From NCBI RefSeq assembly GCF_947623445.1, contig NC_135247.1:5272501-5336500 (forward strand): DNA of 64,000 bases, read 5' to 3'. The notes under the pieces are model-generated. The model saw only the letters and a program-made list of their open reading frames with translations. It was not told where the DNA came from and ran no database searches. The first letter of the stretch is position 1. Each line of letters opens with the position of its first letter. This document shows positions 1 to 13,953 of this stretch, one piece after another. The position numbers were made by a program, and so were the translations under genes. This DNA comes from Clavelina lepadiformis (taxonomy: Eukaryota > Chordata > Ascidiacea > Aplousobranchia > Clavelinidae).

Positions 1-375
1 CTAGCCCAAGGATTTTATTGGTCTCTAAATTAAAGACACTATGACGTCCTTATAAAAGAAACAACATCATTAAATAAAACTTAAAGAAGACAGACACGAC
101 CCCTTGACCTGCACAACAGCACTTCTCGTATGAAAGTATTACATATACACACCATTTTTAAGAAACATTTTAAGACCTTCGAAAAACAAAGCATTCAAAC
201 AGCACGTTTGAATTGACATACAGCCGTTTAACGTACTAATACTACCAAAAGAAATCGTGATACTAAATTATTTATAACCCACTCGATCATGTATGCTGTG
301 TACGTAAACGTAAATGTTCAAAACAAACATTTGACAATCACCATTTATTTTTAAGGTAATCTTTAACAATGCATG

Positions 376-1757
376 CTAATACCTGTACGATCTTCGAAAG
401 TTAGACATTGGCTGCTGCGCTTCTTCAGCAGGATATGGATCTTTACGGTAGGATCTTTGAAATGATGAGGATTTGGAGTTGTTCGACTTCGTTTCCCTCT
501 GAAAGCGTGAGAGATTGTCAAGAAATTTGTTCTTTGCCTTACTGGCTATCTCAATCTTCGTTTCCGACTTCTTATCGGATTTCTTAGAGTCTCCCATCTT
601 GGTGGTTGTTTTCTTATCAGACTTCTGCATGTCGGTAAGGTCTTGGCTTGCCACGTTCTCTTTCCCAGGAGTCCTTTAAGGTATAACACAATTCAACGAG
701 ATGTACTATTAAACTTTCTCCTAGGGTTAAATCAATCAAAAAATGAAATCTAAAATTTGTTCTAAATAACTTAGCCATCTATGCTTTACGGAATATACCG
801 CAACGATAAACCCGTTGGGCTCCACTAATCTTAGTGAAAGTCGAAACTAAAGCCATCTAACCTAACGTTTTTATGACAAACGCGTTTAATGACAGGCCCT
901 TGCGCAAATGAAATTGCTTAGAGGGAACCAGAGGCAAATATTTTCTTTGTCAGACGATTATTGACATAATTTTACTCCGAATCTCTTAAAAGACGTGAAC
1001 GGCTTAATGTGCTCGCATTGTTCACAAAGGCAACAGCACAGCAACGTGCAAACAAACGCATATGGGACTTGACAGAAAGGTGCGAAGCTGATACTTTACA
1101 ATGGTATGAGGTGTCTTTATCAAGATTGTACTGGATAATATTTCGTCATGAGCGATTGATCTTTATTTGGTTAAATTGGAATAATTAACAAGTGTAAACC
1201 ACCATTACGTGAAAACAAAGCATGTTTCCCTTCTCAATTTCCTTTGAAGTAATTAAATACAATTCTTGTATTTCGTGGTCTATAAATAACGCTTTCCCGA
1301 AAAGGTATTTCCGTAAATGACAATATACCACATGACGCTATCCCGAAATCTACGAATTGCAATCTCGAACTTAAACAATGCTGTTGGCTGGAAGTACGAA
1401 TGTGACAGGGAACATGATTATCGGTAAAGAGGTCAAGCCCGTTATTTCCTGGTACGAGTGATTATGTTATGACTATGAGAATAAATGTATATATTGACAG
1501 TTTTACAGCATTCACTTTAGCATTTTTAGGAAAATTGGACACAATTATTGTGCTGTATCGTACGCCATGACCGACATCAACTAAATGTATCTTGTTGTAT
1601 TGGTAAAAACATCACGCTGACGTCATACCTGATAGATCTCTGGGAGGACCGAAGTCCATTCCTTGAAAAATCCTCCCTTCCATCCAGATGCTTCACAGAA
1701 GTAGAATAAGAGCCAGCTCGTATCATGATTTCGGAATCATTTAGGAACACTTCTGGC
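376..1757 (-). CDS. 3' end of an unrecognised gene with a basic, Ser/Lys-rich C-terminus (two exons seen)
   Basis: Two minus-strand exons join in frame: 1757..1629 (acceptor after CATACAG, donor GTATGA, ends in phase 2) and 673..376, which ends in TAG. The joined segment is about 141 codons. The first exon encodes PEVFLNDSEIMIRAGSYS and reads into RSIRTPGKENVASQ. The rest is low complexity: lysine/serine-rich KSDKK repeats, then two similar aromatic-basic motifs, FQRSYRK and FRRSYRY, at the very C-terminus. No known domain was recognised. The upstream end is open: exon 1757..1629 begins one base into a codon completion, so at least one more 5' exon should lie above 1757, but I could not identify it. 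The evidence is splice-phase agreement plus coding-like composition. The acceptor of the last exon has a weak pyrimidine tract. No function is proposed. Confidence 0.55.
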
Positions 1758-4700
1758 CTGTATGAAGCTTGTATGTATCCTTACAATTTCGTCATACTAA
1801 AATTTTACGTGTTTTGGTCCTGTAGGAACGAAATAACAAAGACAAGATTGAGCGCTTTTAATTAACTTCAATAAATATGACCTGGTCATTGTCAAACGAA
1901 GCATAACTTTTTTCCGGTAACAAGACAACTGCCTCAGACAACTACGGTGCCACGATTATACAACAGCGTCTCCCAGGCAAGCAAATAAAGATATGTGGTG
2001 CGACGTTTATATGAACGTGAAAATATACGTTCGCAGGATTGAGACATGCAGTCAACTTTTTAACGATTTATTAAAAGGCACTACCTACGAAAACTAGCAA
2101 AATTGTCTTCTGCACTAAGAGCATAAAGCAATGGTTTAGTTAGTCTATAATATAATAATATATATATAATAATAATATTAATAGACCATAGACTATGTAA
2201 AACGTCTGTTGACCAGTATATGGCTTTCATCGTCCTTGTGATGGATAACTCGTAGTTGTGTTTGTCGATACAAGATATGTTTGTACAGCTAGATGTAAGT
2301 AAAATAACACGGTTACTACGTAGTAGAGCACTAGACATATTTTCTATTCAAGTGGAATAGAGAAAGTTCTACTGTAAACTTTCTACTAATCATCTTTCAA
2401 TACTCATATAAAACTCAAACAGTAGTGACCTGTTCTACATTGTAGACAAAGAAAAACGGTTTTAAATCCCAAATAGTTTCAAATCAAAGTTTATACATAT
2501 CATGACTTCGTGCTATTTCTTAACGATCAAGCGTCCATGCTATCAAAATAACTCGGAAATCACTTGTACAGATAAACAACATCCAAGTATATCCAATCAA
2601 GCTTTATGACTGGACTTTGGCAAATCTGCCAGCGCTACCAAACAAATCACTATACTGTATGTACATAGGGTTGAAAGACTGACAATAAAAACCTAACATA
2701 GCTAACAAGCATAAACTTGACTTAAATGTTTCTCCCTTTCTAGAAGCAGGATTATCTCTTTTGTATTGTTACAATGACCACACTCAATATTTCGCTAAAA
2801 ATTCTCACATCGTGGTTATTCGTTAAAGCTATGCCATGTTGCACTCTACTGAGTGCTGAGAAACAAATACCCCCACGTCGTTGAACGCTCCATTAATGAT
2901 TATAAGAGGCAATTCTGCGATGCTTCAAGTGTATTAAATTCATTAAATTAACTTAATGCCACAGTACGTTGGTAGATAATAATTACCTTCAATAACGTTA
3001 CTGTATGCCTTGATAACAAAACCCTTGAGCAAGGAAAATTATACAGCCCTTTTCTATAATATAGCCGGAAGATGAAAAGGGAAGTCAGATTTAAATTACA
3101 AATTTAAATTGATACATAAAATCTAACCGGTAATAACCGACACAGAAAACATGTTTTGCTGAATTTCTGTTCAAAGCCTTTGGGATTGACCCTTCCTAAT
3201 ATAACCCGAAAACAATACGTCAACATGACACCAATAGGTGCTTGTGTTTGGGTTCACACGGTGCCGACGTATCCATTTAAAAAGTTGATTGGGCAGACCG
3301 CTGTACAAGTGTTCCAATGTGCCATGTTTTATTTATGAAAAAGACAGCTGGCTGCAAAATTGATCGAAGCTATCCAAGTTACAACTGAAGATGAATTTAC
3401 ACCGTCGGCAAAAAGCTCGCAATCCTCACAAAAGCTGAAGCATATTTATGACTGCGCAAGGAAAAACAACAGATGCAGCGAATATCGCCGACCAGCGATA
3501 TGAATGGAAGGTTTGCTCAACGTTTTCAAACCAAGTATCGCTATGAATAAAAGTAACACATAGCTACGATAAATAATCCAAAAACTACCATGTAACCTAG
3601 CAATCTTACGAATAAAAAATGACACTAAGCAAAAAATCAACAATGATTCCTATTTCCTAATGACGTTTCTACTCCTTTTTAAGCTTCCGGTGATAACTTT
3701 TACTGCGTAATTCATCGATGCTGCAAACGCAACTAACTCCTTCAAGAAGTTCTTAAGGTACAGGCATGCTGAGAAAAGTAGGTACATTATTCATAATAGT
3801 GTTCCACATGCGCCGGTGGCGGTGGAATCATCTTTCAAAATAACACGTGTTGAGAACAATTACGTTAGAATTTACAACAGAAATGTGATCCGCCTGGAAC
3901 AACTCAGATGTATAGCACCGCCTCGAAATTGATACACGAAACGTCTGAACGTGAAAAGATTTGAAGTTAGTAGGGCGAGCAGCTAATAACGTGAACCACC
4001 TTTAGTTTGATCTTGATCGCTGTAAGACCACAGTATCCGTCCATATTAGCTGCCACACGCGTTATTCAGCCACCTATGCAAACAAGTTTGAAACCAACCG
4101 AAACGCAGATTTGAGCGCGAAAAAATGAACATTTACGCCTACATCTATTTAAGAACAATCAACAATCTATTTAAACGGCTCATACAACTGACAAGACTTA
4201 GCTGAACTAAGCTATAGCCATAGCCTACAATTAGCTGCTCAAGCTTATTAACAAACACAGGTGCCAATTCCCTAGTGAACCGTAGCTTAGTGAAAAACGA
4301 AAGCAATCATCATTCTGTAAGCATCTGACACACTAAAAGGGGGTAATCTGTCTGTTCTGTCAGAGTGGTTAACTGGTTAGTATATATTTTGGCGACAAAC
4401 TCTCCCGTCACATTCGCACATTTTACACACAGGCTCTACTGCATAATTTTGTAAAATCATCCTGTTCTGAGATACCAAGCAACGCTAGCTACAGGTCGGT
4501 AATGCCAGTACATCTCTAGGCAATAAAACACGACTCTGGCAGCCAAGGCTATCGCCAGGGTGTTATTCCACACATGATTTGGTAAAAAGAGTTGGACACA
4601 TGATTCTATTCTTAAGTCGCTTCGGGCGCCACTAAAGTGGCAGGTCAATTAAAATTCTCCCGATCACAAGGCCTACAGGAGTGTTACGAAATAAATGGCC

Positions 4701-7700
4701 ATTGTAATCTCCTCCAAAGACGGTGATCAACAAGAATGGCAGAGTTTAACTTTAATGTGCACGTTGGCGCAATTACAAGTCATTGTAACCGGTAATAACA
4801 AATTGCTCATTAATAGAACCTATTTGACAAAGTAATCTTCCTGCGAATCGGATTATTGGTTTTAACTGTTTCAAAGTCTTAAACACTCAAACGCACTGAA
4901 TACTGTACTAATGACACACTTCTAGCTCTGACTTATACTTGGACTAAATGGAGTGAGTGAAAAATCTGGGGTTTACTCTCCGCGACGAAAACCCTCGTTA
5001 GAAATTCAGACCAAGGCATACTTAGTAAATCATCAACAGCGCATGATCACTAACACAAACGAAACGTCAGAACCATTTTCTCCTCAAGGCTGTAGAAAAA
5101 AAACAACAAAAAGCGCTCGAAATCAGCTGATCAACGCGCTTAGGGATTTACAAAACCGAGACAAACGAGGCTGATCCACACGCGACAAGCACTGAAATGT
5201 CTATTCAACAAAGCTCTGTTTCTCTTCCTTGGACCAGAAATCGTCTGAAAGGCACATCAATTTTTTAAGCTGGTCAACGTTTCGCGTCATATGGTACGTC
5301 ACAAATCATTGGGCCATAAACTCATTTGATCTCTGATACCTCGTATAAATGTCGTTCGTCAACGTCAGATGGAAAGTGGAAAACAGAAACAAACGAGCTT
5401 TAGGGTTAACTACTGTATAACACGAGCTCAAAAACGTTTTATGCCCCTGCCTTAGCTTTAAACCAACAATTTCACAAACAATACAACGTAGAGTTATCTC
5501 CAGTTCCATGATAAACAACCAGCAGATAAAAAAGTCACCACACTACAATTTGCATTAAAAGCTTCTTTAAATATATAGCATGACACAATAATAATTACAT
5601 GATACAAAAATAGTCTTCTTATAACGAGAACAGACACGTCTCGCGTTCCCACAAGTCAGCGACAAATGCCTGATGTAAATGCCATTCTTGGGAGTGAAAG
5701 TCTTTCAAATGTACCGCTTCAACTCAATAGGCACTTGACATGTTTAAGGGTTCACTAAATGTAGAGCTTTAAGCCATCCGTGCCACATATTGGCAAGTCT
5801 TATCGCTGCAAGTCGTAACGCAGCAGTCTGTTATGGTACAAGTTGCTAAGGGGCTGTTTGGTATCCAATTTGATAGCATATTACACTATACAGCCAAGTA
5901 AAATAACAGACAAGCAACGGGCATACGAATACAAGCCCAAATCAGAATCAGAATCGAGCACGATTATTACGTCACAATTCAGTTCTTTCCATTCATGCCT
6001 TCAGATGAGCGTGCAAATGATATATTTGTATACTTCACCCGAATGAAAGATGTTGCTTTTGCATTCTGGCAACACTACTGCTGCCTATAAATGCCTGTTA
6101 AATATATTCTTTACCAAAGCACAGGCATTTTTGTAAGAAAACCTTTACAAGACAATATAAAGGCTTCTTTCCGGACAGCAAAGAAACTTTTGCCCTGTAT
6201 TGGGCAACTCCAAACTTTTCTTGTTTGTTACTTCTTACTCGCACAAAAGATTTTTTTGGTGGTTTTAAATGTGACAAGAATTAAATTGTATAACTGTAAA
6301 TCCGAATTTGGCTGTAAACTCAAATTCCTAACTGAAAACGGCTATTTCGGTCATTGCGCAATGAACTTTAGTTTAAACAAGCTAATGTATAAATGAATTA
6401 AGAAACTCTGAAAAAACTTAAACTGAAAACTTTAGGTCCAAATTTGAGAAACTGAAGGCCACGTTTCTTGAAAACTTCAACCCTACGTTTCTTTTTAAAA
6501 AATTATAGCCTACATTATTAACGCTAACCTGACCTAAGCTAACCAATAGAAAGAACTTATCTCGGCGTGTACCACAACCAACAGCTAAGTCAAAGCAAAT
6601 GTGCATAGATACAAAAATGAAAACGACCATAATTTGCCAAAAGAACTCGGTATATGACTATATGGGCTTGTGTGAATAAAACCTGCAATTTGAAAACTTG
6701 ACATCACAAATTTCTTCATCGGAAAATTAAGCACTCAGCGCCACCCGTTGAAACGGAAGCAAGCAATTTAATGGCGCCTATCCGTGTATTCCTGGCAAGC
6801 AAGTTGACCTATATCCAACAAGAGCACATCCTCCCTATGCAAACACATCGACAAAAATTGACTTTTCACTTAATCCTGAAGCGGTGTTGGCCACGTGAAA
6901 CCTGAAGTAGAGCGTGACTACTGACCACTGTATTGCAAACTCGGTGAAAAAGCGAAGAAACGTTTATACAAAATCCACACCTGCATCAAGCTAGCGAATA
7001 AAGCATGGCGAACACTGTTCGCTACCTATACAAAAGTAAAGTGGCATTTTTTTGTATTTTCACTTGTTTGTTGGTGGTCGTCGTTGTGTTCGCCAGACGC
7101 TGTTGACTAGCTTGACTCAGGTAAAATACACATCAGACCTTAGACTGCCATGTCGTGACGTCTGTCTGACTACCGTCCGTTAAATGTTAAATTCGATGCG
7201 AAAGTGATGTAAACAGTAATTACGCTGTTGTGCACAGTATCACAATGAATGATATGAGCAACAATATTCAGCTTGATGGTTGATGGTTTTTGTTGTTACT
7301 TACGTACGTTGTACTTTATATTGACAACTGTAGTGATAATTTTCATAAGACTGTCACTACTTTACGAGATAAAAAAGTCTAAAAATTCTAAGCTTTCTAC
7401 AGTTTCATTTTAATCTCACTTTGCTGCGTGACCTACTTCGGTGAAACAGTCGCTTTCTAAAAGTATTTTTTACAAATTCAGTGAAACTATATACTGGTAC
7501 CACACCATGCAGTAGTTCTAACTTCTAAGTAATAAAAGTTACTCCAAAAAAAGAAAATAGTACACATTGCAAATAAAAACTTTACAGCAGGCTAATACCA
7601 TGAGAGAAAAGTAAAGAAACACTATCTTGGTATTTATAAACCAATTGCTTGTTCACATCGCCCGTTACCACCGCTTATGAAAAATTGATCGTCCATCGTA

Positions 7701-9567
7701 CCAACAGATGCTTTATGAATCATTTTGGGCTGTAATTCACTTGAACGCCATCATTAAGGGCATTTCGGTAGGCGTTTATTACGTAATCCCCAATATGTTC
7801 CCTACATAAAGGCCAGATTATAATGCAGTTTGAAATTCGCTCAATAGCAAGCGTGGTAGTGGATGACAATAACAATCATCACATTATGTCATCACTTTTA
7901 CTTTACTTTCACTTTTACTTTAAATTTCAAACCAAATTCAGTAAATGACGTTATCACTTCTAAAATAAAGCACTCTTGTGTAAAAAAATGGGTGAGTGAC
8001 AAGACATGTTTGACATTATCGTCAGCGACATGAAACCTAGTTTTAACATTAGGCTACAGCTAGTCACGTAGCACATAAACTCGACCATATGTTTGCTGTT
8101 AAAAACTGACTGGCAACTGATGGGAGGACAGAATGTGTTTGAGTGCTTTTCTTCAATAGCTTTGTTGTTATGGATATCAGTTGAGCTACTTTACGCGGTA
8201 AAGACATGGCTTTTAAAGTAAACAGCCGATAAAGGAAAATCGTGATTAGGAAACTAATACTGTAAAAATTTTACAAAACGGCTGTACACGTTAAAATTAC
8301 GTTTTGACGATTTGGTATTAATGTTTCGTTTCAACAATTGGCAATAGTGAAAAAGTATTTTATCAATATTAAATGTTTAGTCTGCTTATCAATCTTAATC
8401 AAACGAACCAGCTGTCCTGGGCAACGAAGTACTATTCCAACAAACCACTATTATTGTGTATCACGTTTGTGGCAAACTATTCTTGTTTTGAATACCTTCT
8501 AACAATTGATAAACAGAAATCCCCGATTGAGTGCGCTTAAAACGTGATTTGCGAAGCACGCCAATCACGTTGGGCAAACGTTTTTATCAGTCAGTAGAAC
8601 GTACCAAATCGCACTTTAAAATTGTTCAAACACTTAAAATATTGAGCAACTATTTTTTAAATGTAAATCAGTATAAACCATCGCAATGAAAAAGCTGCAG
8701 GCGTCGTCGAAAACGTGATTTGGTGTAGTGTGAGTTAGTTAAAAATGCGATTTGCGAGCAATAACTACAAGTAAGAAAATACCAACACTGCTTCATGAGG
8801 TAGAATCCGGGGAAAATTTCAATATCAAACCAAGACAAAACGGCAAAAACTTCATTTTTGCTGTGTATATTCGGTCACTTCACGCATACCAGGCAACAAA
8901 CCGGTTTAACCATGATTATTGCAAGCCTACAACAAACTAAAGCAAACACTTCGATAATTACGCAATGTTTCAAATCTATGAAATTAATTTATGCGCAACG
9001 TGCTAAAAATGCAAAAGTGTCAAAGTAAGTAAGTAAGCTATGTTACTCTGAAATGGTTCAATAACGACAAGGTTAAATTATATCGTGCTCAATTTGGGCT
9101 GGTTGCCGATGTCGCTCACAAAACAAATGGCAAAGTTGTATGAAAAAGAAAACCGGGCTAATAATGACTCTGACTTCACAATTGTTCAATTCTGCTGGTG
9201 TTTGATTGTCATCAATTGCCCATAGTTTAGCAACAAATCAAACAAAAAATTTAGAATCTATAAAAAACATTACGTGCTAATAAGCTTAACAGCAAACGTT
9301 TGTGGGTTTCTTGCAACTTCTAGTTTGTTTACTGACTTGACTGGTTATTACCTACAAGCGCCATTAGTACTTTTGCAGAATATCTTTTGTATGAAAGAGA
9401 GAATAAAAGCAATAAAGTGTTAATCTGTAGTGTAAGATTGTAACTTTGAATACAGGTCAGACAGGTAGCCTAACTTTTACTATTCTGGTAGAGGTGTTGC
9501 TGCAGACCGACTGGTAAGCAAATAGACTCGAAATTTCGAACAACACCGGCAGCGGACCAGCATATCG
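1758..9567. other. long AT-rich stretch, no gene assigned
   Basis: This must hold the missing 5' exons of the gene ending at 376, if they are in the window. Apart from two short open stretches without a start codon (3339..3503 and 4932..5174, both +,  described as findings) I see no exon with convincing ends. There are AT-only runs around 2150-2180. No tRNA, rRNA or complete mobile element was recognised. Confidence 0.4.
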
Positions 9568-12500
9568 ATGGATAACGAAGTGTCAACAAGTGATGAAGAT
9601 TATGCTACTGTCTTATCAAAGGATTTATTTAATGCATTTTCATCTCATGGCAAAATCGGAGAGTTACCAGTAAGTGTTAAATGTCACGTTCGTAGTCGTA
9701 TCCTCAATTTAGTTTAATTTAAGCTCTCAAAACCGATGTCGTAAGCACCTCGGATAGCTGCCTAACGTATACTACATAGTAATAAAAATAAACCTCCTGA
9801 GCTCAAGCTCAACTGAAAAAAACGCAGAGCAAACTTCACCATTACCGCACCTTACTGGCTCTGTGCTTCTTTCGTTTGTATCACCCGCCCCCCGAGCGAG
9901 ATGCGTGATCAGTAAAGCGTATCAAAGGGTAAAGGTCATTGGTTCATTTCGAGCGCAAAAAATCGCATAATAATCATCAATATAACAAAAATGCTAAAAA
10001 TACCCTTACTAACTTAGACCAAAAGTTATAATTGACTACTTTTTCAGGAGGATCTAAGAGGTTGGGATGTATGCAATAATCTTCACGATAATGAATTGGA
10101 GCTCATATGCGCTGCGAACAAGCCATACAGGTAAGGGTAACTTTGGTACACAATATACAAGGTACACAATACAGCAGCATGATTAGACTGCACAAGTACT
10201 GTATATACAGTAGGTAAGGTGATGCCAATCTTTATTTTCGTATAATCTTTTGTAAGAATATGCCCTCTTTGTTTTAATTTGTGTTGATAACCTTTGATAA
10301 AAATTTGTATGTCCATCATTTTGCGTTTTTACCTGCGAGCACTTAACTGATTAATGAATTTGCCTCGCTTTTGTCCACCTTTTGAAAAACACCCTACTAA
10401 TCACGTAATTTCTGACTTACACCTTCAGCATTTCCACGAGCCGTTTGTTTTTCCTACAATAATGTGGTTAAACTTGACATATGTGGTAGCTGACCAAATC
10501 TTGCGATGATCGTTTTGTTGATAAACAACGCCGAGGTATGAAAAGTTAATATAATGAAACTCACTGTATTGGCTTTGTTTTCTCAAATTAAGTAAGCGTT
10601 TTCTTTATTTTTGTCAATAAATTTGGAAATTAAAGAAATCAGCACAGATATAGGACAAAGTTGAGAAGCAAAACATACGCAAACTGCCTTCGGCTAAAAT
10701 TGCCCAGCATCATCCTTACCCCCTACAATATGCTGAAGGCTTTATTATTTTACATTGCCTAAAACGATGGCACTTGAATTAGTTGCAGTGCTTCGCAGAA
10801 TCGCAGCACCCAACTAATCAACGTTAGAGTTTCATGGAGAAATCCAAACGGCGAAGCTTTCACTTTATGGCTATACAGATGACTTTGCAAACCTACTACG
10901 TAATTTATTACATTCTTAACAGTATTTATTGTCGTCAGCAATTTTAAAATGAAAAAATGCGACCGGTCGGCCGCATCATTAGCAAGTAAATCAATGGCTA
11001 GCCATTCAGAAATTGTTTCGATGATAAACAGTTGTGATTTATGTTTATGTATTTCAATTTTATAGGCGTAATCATAAGCAGATTTTTCTGCTGTTTCGTA
11101 CGTCGGTACGACTATTAGGCTATATTAATTCAAAATCGACAAATAGTTTAAAGGCCGACGTAAAACAAACCTAGCTTATACGTTATTAAATAGCCTATTT
11201 TAAGCATTTTGCATTATAAGAATCTTTCATTACTAGTCTATTTTTATGTGGCTTATTAAAAGTAGCTCTCATTTCAAGCTAAAAAGTTAGGTTACCCCTA
11301 TAGTCTTAGATATGCATGTGTTTAGATTTCCACGTAACGACTCACCATACAAAGTTTAAGTTTATTGTTGCTTGATGCATTGCGAGCAGCTTAAACAGCT
11401 GGACACTTTCATGCTTGTTTATTATCCCAGTATTAAGACATTGCTGTTTCAATGAATTTCAGCACACTACGACTGATCAACGCTTCGCTTTCGAAAGACA
11501 AATGCACTGCAGCAGATATTTCTGAACGGCCGAATTCGGCTAATGCAGGGACTAAACCTCGAAAAAAGTTTTCTAGCGCAAGTGCAAGCAATTTGTCAAT
11601 TCGTAAAAGCAAGTTAGTATCCAGATAGCATTCTTCTTTTTGGTAAAATGTTAACGTTCTACCAAATTTTTACAGATTTCTTGTCCTGTAAGGTTTTGAA
11701 TTTGATTTCGCATACTCACATTGCAGAAGTTCTAGATGTATTGCAACCACTACCGCGTCGGCATTACTTTCTCCACACCGTATTGGAGCTGAAGCTGGGT
11801 TGAGAATGTCACCTCGATCTCGACGGCCTGCATCCGATCCACCAATTCGATATTTTTCGAAGTTCCCCATGCTCTTTCACGGGATAAAGGACATAGAGTA
11901 TCAGTTCAAGCCGCACCTTAATCACAAGCAACATATGGAGTTATATAGGTAGTCTTAATGTCTGAATCGTGGTTAAAAAGTCCTACTATCAGCGTGATAA
12001 TCAATTTTCGTTGACGTAGAAATTCCTATAGTTACATACTCATTCGCAAGTTCCGAGAGTTGCGTGCAAGTGGTCTTACAGGCACCAAGCTTCAGACAGC
12101 GCTGCGGTTAAATATGTGTTCTTCAGCATCAAACAACAACAAACAACATACTGAAGGGAAGTGCCGGGTAAATGTATGCAATTTCTATTTTGCATTAGCA
12201 TAGGTATGAAACCTGAGGCATATTTACGCTAAATAAACTGCAGTACTTGCATTTTGTTTGAAGATCAAATTATACAATAACTTTATGCCTTGCCTTGCCT
12301 TTACCCTGTCAGAGCGTATCACAAACGCCAAGAGAATGCGCTTGCCAACAGCCAAAGTTATGCCCTCCTTCAACTGGAAAACCAGCTGTAGCGTCTCCGC
12401 CTGTGGTTTATTACAGCGAAAACTGTCCATCCGGTCCCGTGTTGTACAGTCGCACCCCACGTGGCCAAGGTGCGCCAAGTAAAGGGAGCGATGCTGTTTC

Positions 12501-13449
12501 ATCTACAGGTATTGGCTACGTACTTTATTTCATAGACGTGAAGCCTACCGTTCACCGAAAACAAATACTGGGTTTGGTGGCCGTACTAACCTTCCATCGT
12601 TGTAGCACCACTGTAATTTACATATTGCACGTTTGAAGCACTCAGGGCTTTGCCGCTTTTTCCTGTTGGTTGATTGTTTGTGAGTGAACTTCTTTTTTGA
12701 CCAGCACCATACTTTTCTCTCCCCACTGTCAATGGCAAAAACTAAACAATACCATACAATTACCTCTGGTTCTTGTGATCAACAGTGAACACTGCACCGA
12801 TGTGTGGTTGCACCAGTCTGCCTAAATCTACGATGGAAGTCAATTCGGTCATAATTAAATCTTCAAAGCAGCGACCATTTGACGAAAACGAAAAAGCATA
12901 TAAAGTAATTCAAATCTCTCTTTCTTCTAACTTATTTTTTAGCATATACAGTAAGTTAACTGCACAACTGTTTTAGAACAAGAAACTTGTTGGCAGAAGC
13001 CCGAGGCCTCGCAAAGCTCAGAGTGCTGATGTTAATGAAAAGCGAAAGAGCAAAGTATGTACTCCTGTGTCATCTGTAGTAGGATTTCGGTAAGTGCAAA
13101 CGCAAATTGAAAGACGAACTGAGAATTAAGGCTGCGGGTTTTTCTAACAATGCTAACATTTTAACGATAAAAATTATACTTTCAATTGGGTTGTCGAATT
13201 TTTGTTTGATTTGTTTGACGAAAACGAGGCACGGTTATAATTGTGGTACCACTTTCTTCTTATCTTTTTAAAAATCTCCTTTAATTATAATCTTTCAGTA
13301 AAGTGAAATCAAACATCATTCGTAAAATGTCACCCCCGGGGAGGGTACCAGTCGTCGTTCGTCGATCATCGCCGTCGATACGCAGTAAAAGAGACCCTGG
13401 TTCGCCAATAGCAGCTGGAGGTAAAACGAAAATTGTTTTCATGCCCTAG
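9568..13449 (+). CDS. Nine-exon gene, 423-residue Ser/Arg/Pro-rich protein of unknown function
   Basis: Exons: 9568..9669, 10048..10130, 11463..11612, 11727..11948, 12032..12167, 12313..12508, 12786..12904, 12977..13089 and 13299..13449 (TAG). All eight introns are GT..AG and the frame is continuous over 1272 bases, which is the main evidence. The start is the first ATG of an open exon (MDNEVSTSDEDYATVL). The N-terminus (about 1-62) is acidic with a helical look (LSKDLFNAFSSHGKIGEL). From about 80 on the protein is basic and disordered-looking, with many S/T-P and R-S dipeptides (SPRSRRP, SPRPRKAQ, SPPGRVPVVVRRSSPS). Residues about 162-200 (RYFSKFPMLFHGIKDIEYQF) are more hydrophobic. A cysteine-containing patch lies near 240-310. 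I do not recognise the family. The composition would suit a nuclear or cytoskeletal phosphoprotein, which is only a guess. The exon 5 acceptor (CCTATAG) was chosen because it alone keeps the frame. Confidence 0.75.
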
Positions 13450-13747
13450 CCAAGACCACGTGGCAGGTAAAACTCAATCTTGCTCTTGTTTGCATTCTTA
13501 ACTTTCAGCAAATTACCTCTCCATTGCTATGGCAACTCATACCGTGACGTCACCATATTACCGCAGTAACAAAGAAACAGACAGCAGCGTTTCCATGATC
13601 TAGTCTACACTAAGCTCAGTCGTGGGTGCACACAGGTCCTATGAGCACTGCATCTGTTCAAGACAAAAGCCATTATCATAGCTCGTTTTTTGGTTATTTT
13701 CAAAGTTTATACAACGTTGCAGTGACGCCATATTCTATCTAAATAAC

Positions 13748-13753
13748 AATAAA
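13748..13753 (+). promoter_or_regulatory. AATAAA polyadenylation signal candidate
   Basis: AATAAA lies 299 bases after the stop of the nine-exon gene and before the convergent villin gene. It is the first canonical hexamer I noticed in the expected place. Confidence 0.4.
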
Positions 13754-13953
13754 AGTACACAAAATGAGCAAGCGGAAAGCTTTTGCCCAACCCTTATATA
13801 ACTAGGAGCGTATAACGGAATAGGCTATTAAAAGCACTTAAGAGTCGTTTACCCGAAGCACCTATACAAGCAAAAAGCGTAAAGGAAAGGTAAAACGCGA
13901 TGTCGGTTGAATTTTCCGCATCGTGTTTAGATAAAGTTATTGCAAGCTTCGAT

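Noticed and set aside
2081..2338. Minus-strand frame containing CIDKHNYELSITRTMKAIYW
   Set aside because: Looked at as an upstream exon of the 376..1757 gene; no donor giving the needed phase 2.
2984..3025. Minus-strand mini-exon candidate GFVIKAYSNVIE
   Set aside because: Ends in phase 1 while the next exon at 1757 needs phase 2.
4340..4440. tRNA-like string GAGTGGTTAACTGGTTAG
   Set aside because: Resembles a pol III A box, but no B box (GGTTCRA) follows and no cloverleaf arms pair.
6091..6396. 101-codon plus-strand frame MPVKYILYQSTG...
   Set aside because: Residues are those expected from AT-rich noncoding sequence (many F, L, K, N, Y), with no motif.
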